From NCBI RefSeq assembly GCF_019924635.1, contig NZ_CP065037.1:1426001-1490000 (forward strand): a stretch of 64,000 bases of DNA, in the 5' to 3' direction. Below the pieces are notes generated by a model. The model ran no database searches, had not been told where the DNA came from, and was given only the letters and a program-made list of their open reading frames with translations. Made by a program: the position numbers and the translations under genes. This document shows positions 23,187 to 31,693 of the stretch, one piece after another; position 1 is the stretch's first letter, and the number at the start of each line of letters is the position of its first letter. Source of the stretch: Leifsonia sp. ZF2019. GTDB lineage: Bacteria > Actinomycetota > Actinomycetes > Actinomycetales > Microbacteriaceae.

Positions 23187-23765
23187 TCAACCCGACGGCA
23201 GCGCCTGGGTGATGAACTGCAGCAGGGGCCGGGCGACCTCGGGGTTCGTGAAACCCGACGATTGCACGCTGATCCAGACACCGGTGGCGGTGAAGAGGTC
23301 CTCCTGGCCGGTCATCTCGTCGAAGGTCGCCGTGACGTCCGACCCGAAGCCGGTGACCGGAGACCCGGTCGCCGTGCGCGCCTTCTGCAGCGCGGCCGAG
23401 CTCGCCGCGTCGGGCTTCGACAGCCCGACCGAGATCGGGCCCGTAGGCGACGTGAGACCGCACGCGACCCCGTCGATTCGTGCGGCGAGGGCAGCCGACG
23501 AGCCCTCCGGAGCGGTGAAGGAGGCCTTGAGCGCGTAGCCCGGCAGCGCGGCGGCGACGTCGCCGCCGGCGAAGACGTCCGTGCACGTCACCCCGACCGC
23601 CGTGCCCGCGTACGTGGGCGTCGGAGTGGGGGAGGCCACGGGCGGAGTCGAGCCCGCGGGGGTCGAGCCGCCGGCGCTTCCGGCCGAGCAGCCCGCGAGG
23701 GCGAACGCGGTCGCGAGAGCGGCCGAGAGGAGCAGAGGTGCGGTGCGGCGGGCCGGATGCGGCAT
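23187..23765 (-). CDS. Secreted lipoprotein, unknown function
   Basis: A 192-residue lipoprotein: signal sequence LLLSAALATAFALAGC with the lipobox LAGC (Cys about 26), a Ser/Thr/Pro/Gly-rich linker to about 52, then a globular domain with two further cysteines (VTCTDVF and GVACGL) that may form a disulfide. No family recognised. ATG 23765 gives a basic start MPHPARR before the hydrophobic stretch. It is probably monocistronic; the 222-base gap upstream holds a family 2 repeat. Confidence 0.75.
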   Translation of the reverse strand: MPHPARRTAPLLLSAALATAFALAGCSAGSAGGSTPAGSTPPVASPTPTPTYAGTAVGVTCTDVFAGGDVAAALPGYALKASFTAPEGSSAALAARIDGVACGLTSPTGPISVGLSKPDAASSAALQKARTATGSPVTGFGSDVTATFDEMTGQEDLFTATGVWISVQSSGFTNPEVARPLLQFITQALPSG

Positions 23766-23883
23766 GAGTCTCCCGTCGGTGAGCGTCAGTGGATGGGGGC
23801 GGCGCGCGGCCGACTCCAGTCTAAAATCGCTCATCCACGCTCCCGCAACCCCGCCCAGACCGCCGCCTGCGCCTCGGACGATT

Positions 23884-23960
23884 CGGAGATTCCCCGGCAA
23901 GGAGGCGGAACCTCCGGAGGTCCGGCGAACTGAGCGGCGAGTCTGTCCGGATCTCCGGAG
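23884..23960. repeat. Intergenic palindromic repeat, family 2, copy A
   Basis: Contains CGGAGATTCCCCGGC, a GGAAC block, the palindrome CCTCCGGAGG, and GGATCTCCGGAG (23949-23960). The order of these blocks matches the element at 42537-42617. It lies 28 bases downstream of the DoxX gene stop. The rest of the gap 23766-23987 shows nothing coding. Confidence 0.55.
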
Positions 23961-23987
23961 AGCCGGCGTCGGCACGAATCGCGCGCG

Positions 23988-24395
23988 TCAGCGGCGGTCG
24001 TTGGTGCCGTAGAGCGCAGCGGCGATGAGCACGGGCTGGAACCACAGGCGGATCAGGCGCTTGCGGTCGGTGTCGAGCCCGAACGCGCTGCGACGGTGCT
24101 GCCACTGCGAGACGTTGCCGGGGAACACCGCCGCGAAGAAGGCGGCCGCCGCCCAGCCGACGGTGCTGCGGCTGGCGAGCCCCTCCCGCTGCGGGGTGAG
24201 GGCCAGAGCGGTCCCGAGCGCGATCTCGACGACACCCGATGCGAGCACCGTCGTGTCCTCGTCGAGAGGCACGAAGTCGGGCACCTGCGCCCGGAAGTCC
24301 TCGCGGGCGAACGTGAGATGGCTCACGCCGGCGAAGACGAGTCCTGCGCCGAGGAGGAGGCGGACGGCGGTGCGAGCGGGGCTGCGTCGTGTCAT
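23988..24395 (-). CDS. DoxX-like membrane protein
   Basis: A 135-residue DoxX-family protein with four membrane helices at about 10-30, 48-68, 80-100 and 112-130: LLLGAGLVFAGVSHLTFA, ASGVVEIALGTALAL, GWAAAAFFAAVFPGNVSQW and RLWFQPVLIAAALYG. DoxX proteins are linked to redox or membrane homeostasis without a fixed activity. The ATG at 24395 starts a basic N-terminus. It diverges from the Clp ATPase gene and shares its upstream gap, which contains an HspR box; heat-shock control of this gene is therefore possible too. Confidence 0.82.
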   Translation of the reverse strand: MTRRSPARTAVRLLLGAGLVFAGVSHLTFAREDFRAQVPDFVPLDEDTTVLASGVVEIALGTALALTPQREGLASRSTVGWAAAAFFAAVFPGNVSQWQHRRSAFGLDTDRKRLIRLWFQPVLIAAALYGTNDRR

Positions 24396-24486
24396 GGCTC
24401 CGATGCAACGCCTTCGCGGCGTTCTCTGCAAGCGGACACGATCGCCTCCCGCGGCCCGGGAATATCGCTCCGCCCGTATCGTTGAA

Positions 24487-24507
24487 CTTGAGTGCACACC
24501 ACTCAAC
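24487..24507. promoter_or_regulatory. HspR-associated inverted repeat (HAIR)
   Basis: CTTGAGT (24487-24493), seven bases, then ACTCAAC (24501-24507) matches the HAIR consensus CTTGAGT-N7-ACTCAAG at 13 of 14 positions. It is 20 bases before the GTG start of the Clp ATPase gene. TTGAGT with TAGAAA 16 bases later is a possible promoter, so bound HspR would block it. HspR controls dnaK and clpB in actinobacteria; binding here is inferred from the match. Confidence 0.75.
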
Positions 24508-24526
24508 TTTAGAAACTGGAGATCAC

Positions 24527-27070
24527 GTGCCCGAGAACTTCACTCCCGAGAGCGGCGGAGCCGGCTCGTTCGACGAGTTCCTGGCCCGCTACCTCGCGGG
24601 CGAGCGTGCGCGCGCCGCGCGCTCGATCGACATCAGCCGGTTCCTGAGCCGGCGGACGCAGGAGATCCTCGCCGAGGCGGGCCGCTTCGCCCTGGAGCAC
24701 GGCCACCGCGAGCTGGACGCCCTGCACATCCTGCGCGTCATGGCGGGCGAGGAGCCCGCCGCCGACGCGATGCGCGGCATCGGGGTCGACCCGGCGCGCG
24801 TCGTGCTCGCGGCCGAGCAGCGCCTCCCCGCCTCGGGCGAGACGGTGGATGCGGACGCCGCCTCCATCACGCCGTCCGCGCAGCGCGCCCTCTTCCACGC
24901 CTACCAGGTCGCCCGCGCCTCCGGCTCGACCTACATCGACCCGGAGCACCTCTTCTTCGCGCTGGTCATCGGTCAGGACGCCCCCGCGGGGCAGGTCCTG
25001 CAGGCCGCCGGCGTGACCGCGGACGCTCTCACCAACGCCATGCGCCAGACCGCGACGGTCGGCGCGGGCGCCATGGGCGAGCCCGAGACGGCGGACGACG
25101 AGTCCGACACCCCGATGCTCGACCGCTTCGGCACCGACCTGACCGAGCTCGCCCGCGAGGGACGGCTCGACCCGGTCGTCGGCCGCCTGGACGAGATCGT
25201 GCAGACCGTCGAGATCCTCTCCCGCCGTACCAAGAACAACCCCGTGCTGGTCGGCGAGGCCGGCGTGGGAAAGACAGCGATCGTGGAGGGTCTGGCCCGT
25301 GCGATCGTCGCCGGTGACGTTCCGGAGCAGTTGCGCGACAAGAAGGTCGTCACGCTCGACCTGGCCGGGATGGTCGCGGGTACCCGGTACCGCGGCGACT
25401 TCGAGGAGCGGCTCACCGCGCTCATGGACGAGATCAGCGCCGGATCGGACGAGCTGATCGTGTTCATCGACGAGCTGCACACCGTGGTCGGCGCCGGAGG
25501 GTCCGGCGAGTCCGGCGGGATGGACGCGGGCAACATCCTGAAGCCCCGCCTCGCCCGCGGCGACCTGCACCTGGTCGGTGCGACGACGCTCAAGGAGTAC
25601 CGCCGGATCGAGAAGGACCCGGCGCTCGAGCGCCGCTTCCAGCCCGTGACGGTCGGCGAGCCGAGCGTCGAGGACGCCGTGCTCATCCTGCAGGGCCTCC
25701 GCGGCGCCTACGAGGAGCACCACGGCGTGAGCTACACGGACGACGCCCTGCGCGCCGCCGTCGAGCTCTCCGACCGGTATGTCTCCGACCGCTTTCTGCC
25801 CGACAAGGCCATCGACCTGATCGACCAGGCCGGGGCGCGGCTGCGCCTGTCGCTCGGCAAGCGGGTGGACACCTCCGAGCTGATGCAGCGGCTGGCGACC
25901 TTGGAGTCCGAGAAGAACTCGGCGGTCGCGGCCGAGCACTACGAGGAGGCGTCGCGCCTGCGTGACGAGATCGAGGCGGTGCAGCGCTCGCTCGACGAGC
26001 TGGCCAGCGCGCCGCGGCCCGACGCGGTCGTGGACGAGCCCGAGATCGCGGCCATCGTCTCCCGCTCGACCGGCATCCCGGTCTCCCGCATCGGCGAGGC
26101 CGACCGCGAGCGCCTGGCGAGGCTGGAGGCGGAGCTGCACGAGCGCGTCATCGGCCAGGACGACGCGGTCACCGCAGTCGCCAAGGCCGTGCGGCGCAAC
26201 CGCACCGGGCTCGGAGACGAGCGCCGCCCCGTCGGCAGCTTCCTCTTCCTCGGTCCGACCGGTGTCGGCAAGACCGAGCTGGCGAAGTCGCTCGCGGCGT
26301 CCCTGTTCGGGGACGAGAAGGCGATGCTGCGATTCGACATGAGCGAGTTCGGCGAGCGCCACACGGTCGCCCGACTGGTCGGCGCCCCTCCCGGATACGT
26401 CGGCTACGACGAGGCCGGTCAGCTCACCGAGCGCGTGCGCCGCAACCCGTACTCGCTGGTGCTGTTCGACGAGATCGAGAAGGCCCACCCCGACGTCTTC
26501 AACCTGCTGCTGCAGGTGCTGGACGACGGTCGTCTCACCGACGGGCAGGGCCGAACGGTCGACTTCCGCAACACGGTCGTCATCATGACCTCCAACCTCG
26601 GCTCGGAGTTCCTCGCCTCCCGCAGCGGAGCCCTCGGCTTCGTCGCGCCGGGCGCGGACGGCTTCTCGTCCGAGAAGGACCTGCGCGATCGCGTCATGGG
26701 CAAGCTGCGCGAGGCCATGCGTCCCGAGTTCCTCAACCGCATCGACGAGATCGTGCTGTTCCGCAAGCTCGACACCGAGCAGCTGACCAGCATCGTGCGC
26801 CTGCTCCTGACGGCCACGGCCTCCCGCCTGGCCGCCCGGGGCATCGGGTTCGAGGCGACGGAGGCCGCGGTCGCGTGGATCGCCGACGCCGGCTACGAGC
26901 CCGAGTACGGCGCCCGCCCGCTGCGCCGGGTCATCCAGCGCGAGGTGGACGATCGCGTCGCCGACCTGATGGTGACCGGGGAGGTCGCCGAGGGTGGAAC
27001 GGTCGTGGTGGACGCGGGGGACGGCGAGCTGCGCGTCAGCGCGCAGGCCGTCTTCGCCACCGCCGCCTGA
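24527..27070 (+). CDS. ClpC-type Hsp100 ATPase (Clp protease ATP-binding subunit)
   Basis: An 847-residue double-AAA+ unfoldase. It has a Clp N-domain (about 30-175) and AAA1 with GEAGVGKT at about 243. A short UVR-type middle segment ([20 protein letters not shown], about 455-485) follows, then AAA2 with [15 protein letters not shown] at about 577, [11 protein letters not shown] and DIRPEF-like [19 protein letters not shown] at about 702 sits where ClpC/ClpA carry the ClpP-docking LGF loop. The short middle segment argues for ClpC/ClpA rather than ClpB. The GTG at 24527 follows GGAG. An HspR box upstream suggests heat induction. The N-terminal extension (about 28 residues) is unusual. Confidence 0.88.
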   Translation: MPENFTPESGGAGSFDEFLARYLAGERARAARSIDISRFLSRRTQEILAEAGRFALEHGHRELDALHILRVMAGEEPAADAMRGIGVDPARVVLAAEQRLPASGETVDADAASITPSAQRALFHAYQVARASGSTYIDPEHLFFALVIGQDAPAGQVLQAAGVTADALTNAMRQTATVGAGAMGEPETADDESDTPMLDRFGTDLTELAREGRLDPVVGRLDEIVQTVEILSRRTKNNPVLVGEAGVGKTAIVEGLARAIVAGDVPEQLRDKKVVTLDLAGMVAGTRYRGDFEERLTALMDEISAGSDELIVFIDELHTVVGAGGSGESGGMDAGNILKPRLARGDLHLVGATTLKEYRRIEKDPALERRFQPVTVGEPSVEDAVLILQGLRGAYEEHHGVSYTDDALRAAVELSDRYVSDRFLPDKAIDLIDQAGARLRLSLGKRVDTSELMQRLATLESEKNSAVAAEHYEEASRLRDEIEAVQRSLDELASAPRPDAVVDEPEIAAIVSRSTGIPVSRIGEADRERLARLEAELHERVIGQDDAVTAVAKAVRRNRTGLGDERRPVGSFLFLGPTGVGKTELAKSLAASLFGDEKAMLRFDMSEFGERHTVARLVGAPPGYVGYDEAGQLTERVRRNPYSLVLFDEIEKAHPDVFNLLLQVLDDGRLTDGQGRTVDFRNTVVIMTSNLGSEFLASRSGALGFVAPGADGFSSEKDLRDRVMGKLREAMRPEFLNRIDEIVLFRKLDTEQLTSIVRLLLTATASRLAARGIGFEATEAAVAWIADAGYEPEYGARPLRRVIQREVDDRVADLMVTGEVAEGGTVVVDAGDGELRVSAQAVFATAA

Positions 27071-27090
27071 TCCCGCCTCCAGCGGTCTCG

Positions 27091-27124
27091 ACACGCCGCG
27101 TCCGCATCCGCGGGCGCGGCGTGT
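27091..27124 (+). terminator. Terminator hairpin after the Clp ATPase gene
   Basis: ACACGCCGCG (27091-27100) pairs perfectly with CGCGGCGTGT (27115-27124), with further pairing in the loop, and TTCCGTC follows. It lies 20 bases after the Clp stop codon. The remaining 102 bases to the next gene show only a presumed promoter. Confidence 0.65.
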
Positions 27125-27226
27125 TCCGTCTCTCGCACGACGCGTGGGCTCGTTTCCTGTACATCCACGAATCTGCGCCCACCTCCCGCTGACCGATTCC
27201 CCAGTCCGGTTTGGAAGCGTGGACGG

Positions 27227-29755
27227 GTGTCCACTCACGATTCGAACCGTCCGCCGCTGATTGACCGCATCCTGGCGCCGGTCCGGCGGCTGGAGCCGCG
27301 CATGCCGCAGACGCGGGGGCGCGCGATCTGGCAGTTCGTCGGCCTGACGCTGGTCGCCGCGGTACTCAGCTCGCTGTTCGTTCTTCCGGGTTTCCTGGGA
27401 ACGGGCGTCGCGGCCGCCGCCGGCATCTCCGACTTCAACGCGCTGCCCGCGAACCTGCAGATCCAGCAGTTCGCGCAGAACTCGACCGTCTACGCGAAGC
27501 AGGGCGGTCAGGATGTGCCGATCGCCACGTTCTACGCACAGAACCGGCAGGACGTGACCTGGGACGCGGTGTCGCAGAACGTCAAGGACGCCGTCGTCGC
27601 GGCCGAGGATCCGCGGTTCTACTCCGAGGGCGCGGTGGATGTGCTCGGCACGGTCCGCGGTGCGCTCGCGACCGTCGTCGGCGGAAACGTGCAGGGCGGC
27701 TCGTCGATCACCCAGCAGTACGTGAAGAACGTCGAGGTCGAGAAGTGCGAGGCGCTGACGGACGCGAAGAAGGTGCAGGCCTGCTACGACGACGCCGCGG
27801 GCCAGACCCTCCAGCGCAAGGTGCAGGAGATGCGCTACGCGGTGGGGCTGGAGAAGAAGTACAGCAAGAAGGACATCCTGATGGGATACCTGAACGTCGT
27901 CGGCTTCGGCGGCCAGGTGTACGGCATCGAGGCGGCAGCGCACTACTACTTCAACGTGGACGCGAACGCCCTGTCACTCGCGCAGGCCGCGACCCTGGTC
28001 GCGATCGTGAACAACCCGGCCAACCTCCGCATCGACGAGCCGGACAGCAAGACGAATGGTGCGGCGAACGGGTACGCGCTCACCAAGGCGCGTCGCGACT
28101 ACGTGCTCGACCGCATGTACGTGAACCACAAGATCACCGCGGCCGACCGCGACGCGGCCAAGAAGACGCCGGTGCAGCCGACCGTCACTCCGACGACCTC
28201 GGGATGCGCCGCGGCCCAGCAGTACAACGCCGCGTTCTTCTGCGACTACGTGCGCGACGTCATCCTCAACGACCCCGCTTACGGCAAGACCGCCGACGAC
28301 CGCTGGGCGACCCTCAACCGCGGTGGCCTCAAGATCTACACGACGCTCAACCTCGACCTGCAGGCGGTCGCTCAGCAGTCGCTGAGCACCTACATCCCAG
28401 CGACCAAGGCGGGTATCGACCTGGGCGCGTCGAACGTGTCCGTAGAGCTCGGCACGGGACGCATCGTCACCATGGTGCAGAATCGCGCCTTCAACAACAC
28501 GGATCAACCGGTGGACGGCACGACCGCGGTGAACTACAACACCGACGAGGCGTACGGCGGGTCGTCCGGGTTCCAGACCGGATCGACGTTCAAAGCGTTC
28601 GACCTGGCTGCCTGGCTGGAGGCCGGGCACAGCCTGTACGAGTACATCAACGCGTCGCAGCACACCTTCCCGATGTCGGACTTCACGAGCACGTGCGGCG
28701 ACATCTCCGGTCCGTCGTGGCAGGTGTCGAACGACGAGGGGTCGGCGAGCCGGCTGTCCGTGATGGCGGCGACGGCGGAGTCCGTGAACACCGCCTTCGC
28801 TCAGATGGCGACGAAGACCGATCTCTGCTCCATCCTGAACGCGGCGAAATCACTCGGCATCCATACGGCCGCCACGGGGGGCACACTGAATTCGTACCCG
28901 TCGATGATCCTCGGCACCAACGAGGTCGCGCCGCTCACGATGGCGACCGCGTATGCGGGCATCGCCGATGGCGGAACGGTGTGCACCCCGGTCGCGATCG
29001 ACAAGGTGATCAACGCCGACGGGAGCGCCCACGCCGTGAGTCCCACCACCTGCACGCAGGGACTCGACAAGGACATCGCGGCCGGCGTCACCTACGCGCT
29101 CGAAGGCGTGATGACCGACGGCACCGCGACGAGCGCCAACCCGTGGGACGGCACCCCGATCATGGGCAAGACCGGCACCACCGACGACTCGCTGCAGAAC
29201 TGGCTGATCACCTCCACGACCAAGGTCGCGCAGGCCACGTGGGTCGGCAACGTGTCGGGCTCCACGCCGCTGCGCAGCCTCAGCTTCGACGGCATCGGCG
29301 GCGGCAACGTCAAGTTCTCCATCGTGAAGCCCATCCAGAAGGCGCTGGACCAGCTCTACGGCGGCGACGATTTCACGAAGCCGACGAACAGCTCCCTCTA
29401 CGGCAGCAGGGTGACGGTGCCGGACGTCACGGGCAAGACCCCCGACCAGGCGCAGAAGCTGCTGGAGGCGCTCGGTCTCGACGTCACTGTCGACCAGACC
29501 CCCGTCGACAGCACCCAGACCGCCGGCACCGTCGCGAGCACCGACCCGCCGGCCGGCTCGGCGATCGAGGGTGGCGGGAGCGTGACGATCCAGCTGAGCA
29601 GCGGGCAGGCGGCGCCGAGCGCGACACCGCCCCCGGGAAGCGGCTCGACCGGCAAGCCGACCTCGACACCGGGGACGGGCGCTGGGAACGGCGGCGGGAA
29701 CGGCGGCGGGAACGGGAACGGCGGCCTGACCGGAGGGGGCGGCGCCGGCGGCTGA
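27227..29755 (+). CDS. Bifunctional class A penicillin-binding protein with PASTA domain
   Basis: An 842-residue peptidoglycan synthase. It has a cytoplasmic N-terminus, one membrane helix (about 37-62), and a GT51 glycosyltransferase domain (Glu127 in AAEDPRFY, GGSSITQQ). The transpeptidase domain has Ser453 in QTGSTFK, Ser519 in ESVNTAF and Lys648 in MGKTGTT. One PASTA domain (about 727-795) precedes a Gly/Asn-rich tail. In the glycosyltransferase motif the usual His after EDxxF is replaced (EDPRFYSEGAVD), as in some actinobacterial homologues. GTG 27227 has a GGAAG ribosome site. It polymerises and crosslinks peptidoglycan at the outer face of the membrane. Confidence 0.93.
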   Translation: MSTHDSNRPPLIDRILAPVRRLEPRMPQTRGRAIWQFVGLTLVAAVLSSLFVLPGFLGTGVAAAAGISDFNALPANLQIQQFAQNSTVYAKQGGQDVPIATFYAQNRQDVTWDAVSQNVKDAVVAAEDPRFYSEGAVDVLGTVRGALATVVGGNVQGGSSITQQYVKNVEVEKCEALTDAKKVQACYDDAAGQTLQRKVQEMRYAVGLEKKYSKKDILMGYLNVVGFGGQVYGIEAAAHYYFNVDANALSLAQAATLVAIVNNPANLRIDEPDSKTNGAANGYALTKARRDYVLDRMYVNHKITAADRDAAKKTPVQPTVTPTTSGCAAAQQYNAAFFCDYVRDVILNDPAYGKTADDRWATLNRGGLKIYTTLNLDLQAVAQQSLSTYIPATKAGIDLGASNVSVELGTGRIVTMVQNRAFNNTDQPVDGTTAVNYNTDEAYGGSSGFQTGSTFKAFDLAAWLEAGHSLYEYINASQHTFPMSDFTSTCGDISGPSWQVSNDEGSASRLSVMAATAESVNTAFAQMATKTDLCSILNAAKSLGIHTAATGGTLNSYPSMILGTNEVAPLTMATAYAGIADGGTVCTPVAIDKVINADGSAHAVSPTTCTQGLDKDIAAGVTYALEGVMTDGTATSANPWDGTPIMGKTGTTDDSLQNWLITSTTKVAQATWVGNVSGSTPLRSLSFDGIGGGNVKFSIVKPIQKALDQLYGGDDFTKPTNSSLYGSRVTVPDVTGKTPDQAQKLLEALGLDVTVDQTPVDSTQTAGTVASTDPPAGSAIEGGGSVTIQLSSGQAAPSATPPPGSGSTGKPTSTPGTGAGNGGGNGGGNGNGGLTGGGGAGG

Positions 29756-29798
29756 CGCCGGCCGCGGGCGGTGTGCGGCGCGCGAGCTCGGGCGCCGG

Positions 29799-30659
29799 TC
29801 ACGCGTCGCCGAACGCGGCCGCCAGCAGGGCTCCGCGCAGGGCGTTCGACCGCTCGGCGAATCCGCGCTGGCGACGCACGTACTCCGCCTTGCCCTCGGG
29901 GGTCTCGATCGCGACCGGGTCCGCGCCCCACGGCCGCATGTCGTAGGGGGAGGCCTGCATGTCGAGCAGGCGGATGTCCCGCGCCAGCTCGAACGCGTCG
30001 AGCAGCAGCTCGCCGGGCACGAGCGGACCGAGCTTCATCGCCCATTTGTAGACGTCCATCCCGGCGTGCAGGCAGCCCGGCTGCTCCAGCTCGGATTGCG
30101 TCTCGCGTGTCGGGGCGAAGCGGTTGCGCGGCACGGCGTCCGGGGTGAAGAACCGGAACGCGTCGATGTGCGTGCAGCGCAGCTCGTGCGACTCGACGAC
30201 CGCGTCGGTGCCGTCACGGCCGAGCCGCAGCGGCACCGCGTGGCGGCGCTCGTCCTGCCGGTAGACCATCGCCCACTCGTGCAGCCCGAAGCAGCCGAAC
30301 TGCCCGGGACGCGCGACCGTGGAACGGAGGATGCGCTCCACGGAGCGCAGCAGCGTGCCCTTGTCTGCGGCGAACGCTGCGTGGTCGACCGTGACCGCGC
30401 CCGCCGCCGTGCCCGCTGTGTACCAGCGCCAGGCTGCCCGCGGATCGTCCGCCGCGCCCGCTAGTTCCACCCCGGCGCCGGGATGCCAGCGGCGCAGCAC
30501 GCGCGGCGCGTAGGAGTAGTAGGTGAAGAGGAAGTCCTCGACCGGATGCTTCTCGCCCCGGGCCGCCCGCTCGCGGTGTCCGGCCGTGAGCGCGTCGGCG
30601 CGTGCGGCGTGGGCCGTCTCGCGGGCGCGCCAGTCGGCGGGATCGAGCAGGGTGGTCAC
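29799..30659 (-). CDS. Conserved actinobacterial protein (often labelled 3-methyladenine DNA glycosylase)
   Basis: A 286-residue soluble protein of a conserved actinobacterial family. Recognisable segments are EKHPVEDFLFTYYSYAP, LRRWHPGAGVEL, FGCFGLHEWAMVYR and CLHAGMDVYKWAMKLGPL. Databases often name the family 3-methyladenine DNA glycosylase, but no helix-hairpin-helix or glycosylase motif is visible, so I do not support that function. GTG 30659 follows TATCCT by six bases, a leaderless layout. It converges on the penicillin-binding protein gene. Confidence 0.75.
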   Translation of the reverse strand: MTTLLDPADWRARETAHAARADALTAGHRERAARGEKHPVEDFLFTYYSYAPRVLRRWHPGAGVELAGAADDPRAAWRWYTAGTAAGAVTVDHAAFAADKGTLLRSVERILRSTVARPGQFGCFGLHEWAMVYRQDERRHAVPLRLGRDGTDAVVESHELRCTHIDAFRFFTPDAVPRNRFAPTRETQSELEQPGCLHAGMDVYKWAMKLGPLVPGELLLDAFELARDIRLLDMQASPYDMRPWGADPVAIETPEGKAEYVRRQRGFAERSNALRGALLAAAFGDA

Positions 30660-30673
30660 CTCTCGAGGATAGG

Positions 30674-31393
30674 TCAGCCCAGAGACTCGAGCGGATTCGC
30701 GGCGAGCTTCGCGCGCACGCCGCCCTCCACCAGCCGATGCGCCTGCGTGTCCGGCTTTCGTGCGGCCTGGTCGGTCACGCCCGCGCCGAACTCCGCGGCC
30801 AGCTCGAGTCGCGGGTACGCGGTGAGCACGGTGCGCAGGACGTCACGCGGCAGCACATCCGCTCGGGCCCCGGAGATGTCGAGCCCGGTGGCGACCTCCA
30901 GCAGGTAGCCCTCCTGGTCGAACGCCGGGTCGACCGCGGGCCAGTTGTGCCGCACGATCACTTCGTGCGCGCGAACCCGACGCGACGGCTCCCATCCCGC
31001 ACCCGCCGTGAGCGCCACCGCGACGTGACCCCCGGCATCCTCGTAGGAGAGGGCCACGTTGTCGAACGCTGGGACGATCCCGATGTCGTGCAGCAGCGCC
31101 GAGACGTACAGCAGCTCGTGGTCGATCCCGTCACGGCCCTCGTGCTGAGCGAACGCCTCGGCCCACAGCCACGACCGGATGACGTGGTTGAGCAGCGACG
31201 GCGAGTGGTACGCCGTGGCCAGCGCGAGCGCCGCCCGCGCGGCCGGGGTGTCCGGCGCGGAGGGCAGGTCGGTGCGGGTGGCGGTGGTGGTGCGGGTGTT
31301 GGTGGTGGTGCGGGTGTTGGTGGTGGTTCGGGTGTTGGTGGTGGCGGAGGGTGCTGTGGCGTCGGTGCGGTGGGGTCGGTCGGTGCGCGGCAT
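30674..31393 (-). CDS. HD-domain hydrolase with Thr/Asn/Arg repeat N-terminus
   Basis: A 239-residue protein. Residues about 17-42 are four imperfect copies of the hexapeptide TTTNTR, encoded by an 18-base tandem repeat. An HD domain follows, with HVIRSWLWAEAF, LLYVSALLHDIG (the HD pair), AHEVIVRHNW and a later Asp, resembling cyanamide hydratase/HD phosphohydrolase proteins. ATG 31393 has GAGGATGGGAG just before it. Function: metal-dependent hydrolase of an unknown small substrate; a cyanamide-hydratase-like role would suit the nitrogen-catabolic cluster upstream but is speculative. Confidence 0.78.
   Translation of the reverse strand: MPRTDRPHRTDATAPSATTNTRTTTNTRTTTNTRTTTATRTDLPSAPDTPAARAALALATAYHSPSLLNHVIRSWLWAEAFAQHEGRDGIDHELLYVSALLHDIGIVPAFDNVALSYEDAGGHVAVALTAGAGWEPSRRVRAHEVIVRHNWPAVDPAFDQEGYLLEVATGLDISGARADVLPRDVLRTVLTAYPRLELAAEFGAGVTDQAARKPDTQAHRLVEGGVRAKLAANPLESLG
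31274..31345 (-). repeat. 18-base tandem repeat inside the HD-domain gene
   Basis: Four units of 18 bases (31274, 31292, 31310 and 31328), consensus GCGGGTGTTGGTGGTGGT on the plus strand, encode the TTTNTR repeats near the N-terminus of the HD protein. Being a multiple of three, copy-number change would keep the frame. Confidence 0.85.
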
Positions 31394-31500
31394 ACTCCCA
31401 TCCTCAGCCACCGCCGCGCATCGCCGCCGCCCACATCCCGCCGCCCACCCACCAATTCCCGCCAACCCGCGCGCCCATGTGCCCCCTCGCTGGCACCGAG

Positions 31501-31690
31501 GCGCCGAAAAGTACGCCGTGTGCCCGGTCACGCGGAGATTTTTCGCCGTCTCGGCAGCTGGGGCATGGATGAGTGGGCGCGCGCGGGCAGCTGACCGAGC
31601 TCGCGAGGCGGCGCAAAGTACGGTCTGTGCCCGGGCACACGGCGTATTTTTAGCCGCCTCGGCGGGCGGGATGGGGATGAGTCGCCGCGC
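31501..31690. repeat. Tandem pair of diverged palindromic elements in a 300-base non-coding gap
   Basis: The gap 31394-31693 has no gene. Two segments of about 90 bases starting at 31501 and 31608 are clearly related (GCG..G.AAAGTACG, TGTGCCCGG.CAC.CGG, ATTTTT, GCCG.CTCGG, GGATGAG). Each folds on itself: the second has GGCGGC ... TGTGCCCGGGCACA ... GCCGCC, and the first has CGAAAA ... CGTGTG ... CACGCG ... TTTTCG. The offset is 107-108 bases. Function unknown. It may be a local duplication of a terminator or a REP-like element between the dehydrogenase and HD genes. Confidence 0.7.
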
Positions 31691-31693
31691 GGG

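Noticed and set aside
24509..27943. A 1144-codon open frame on the minus strand
   Set aside because: It is antisense to the Clp ATPase and penicillin-binding protein genes, has low-complexity Arg/Gly/Val/Leu text and no family motif; high-GC third positions create such shadows.
29799..30659. 3-methyladenine DNA glycosylase function
   Set aside because: The common database label fits the family, but no DNA glycosylase motif or helix-hairpin-helix is visible, so I kept it as a protein of unknown function.
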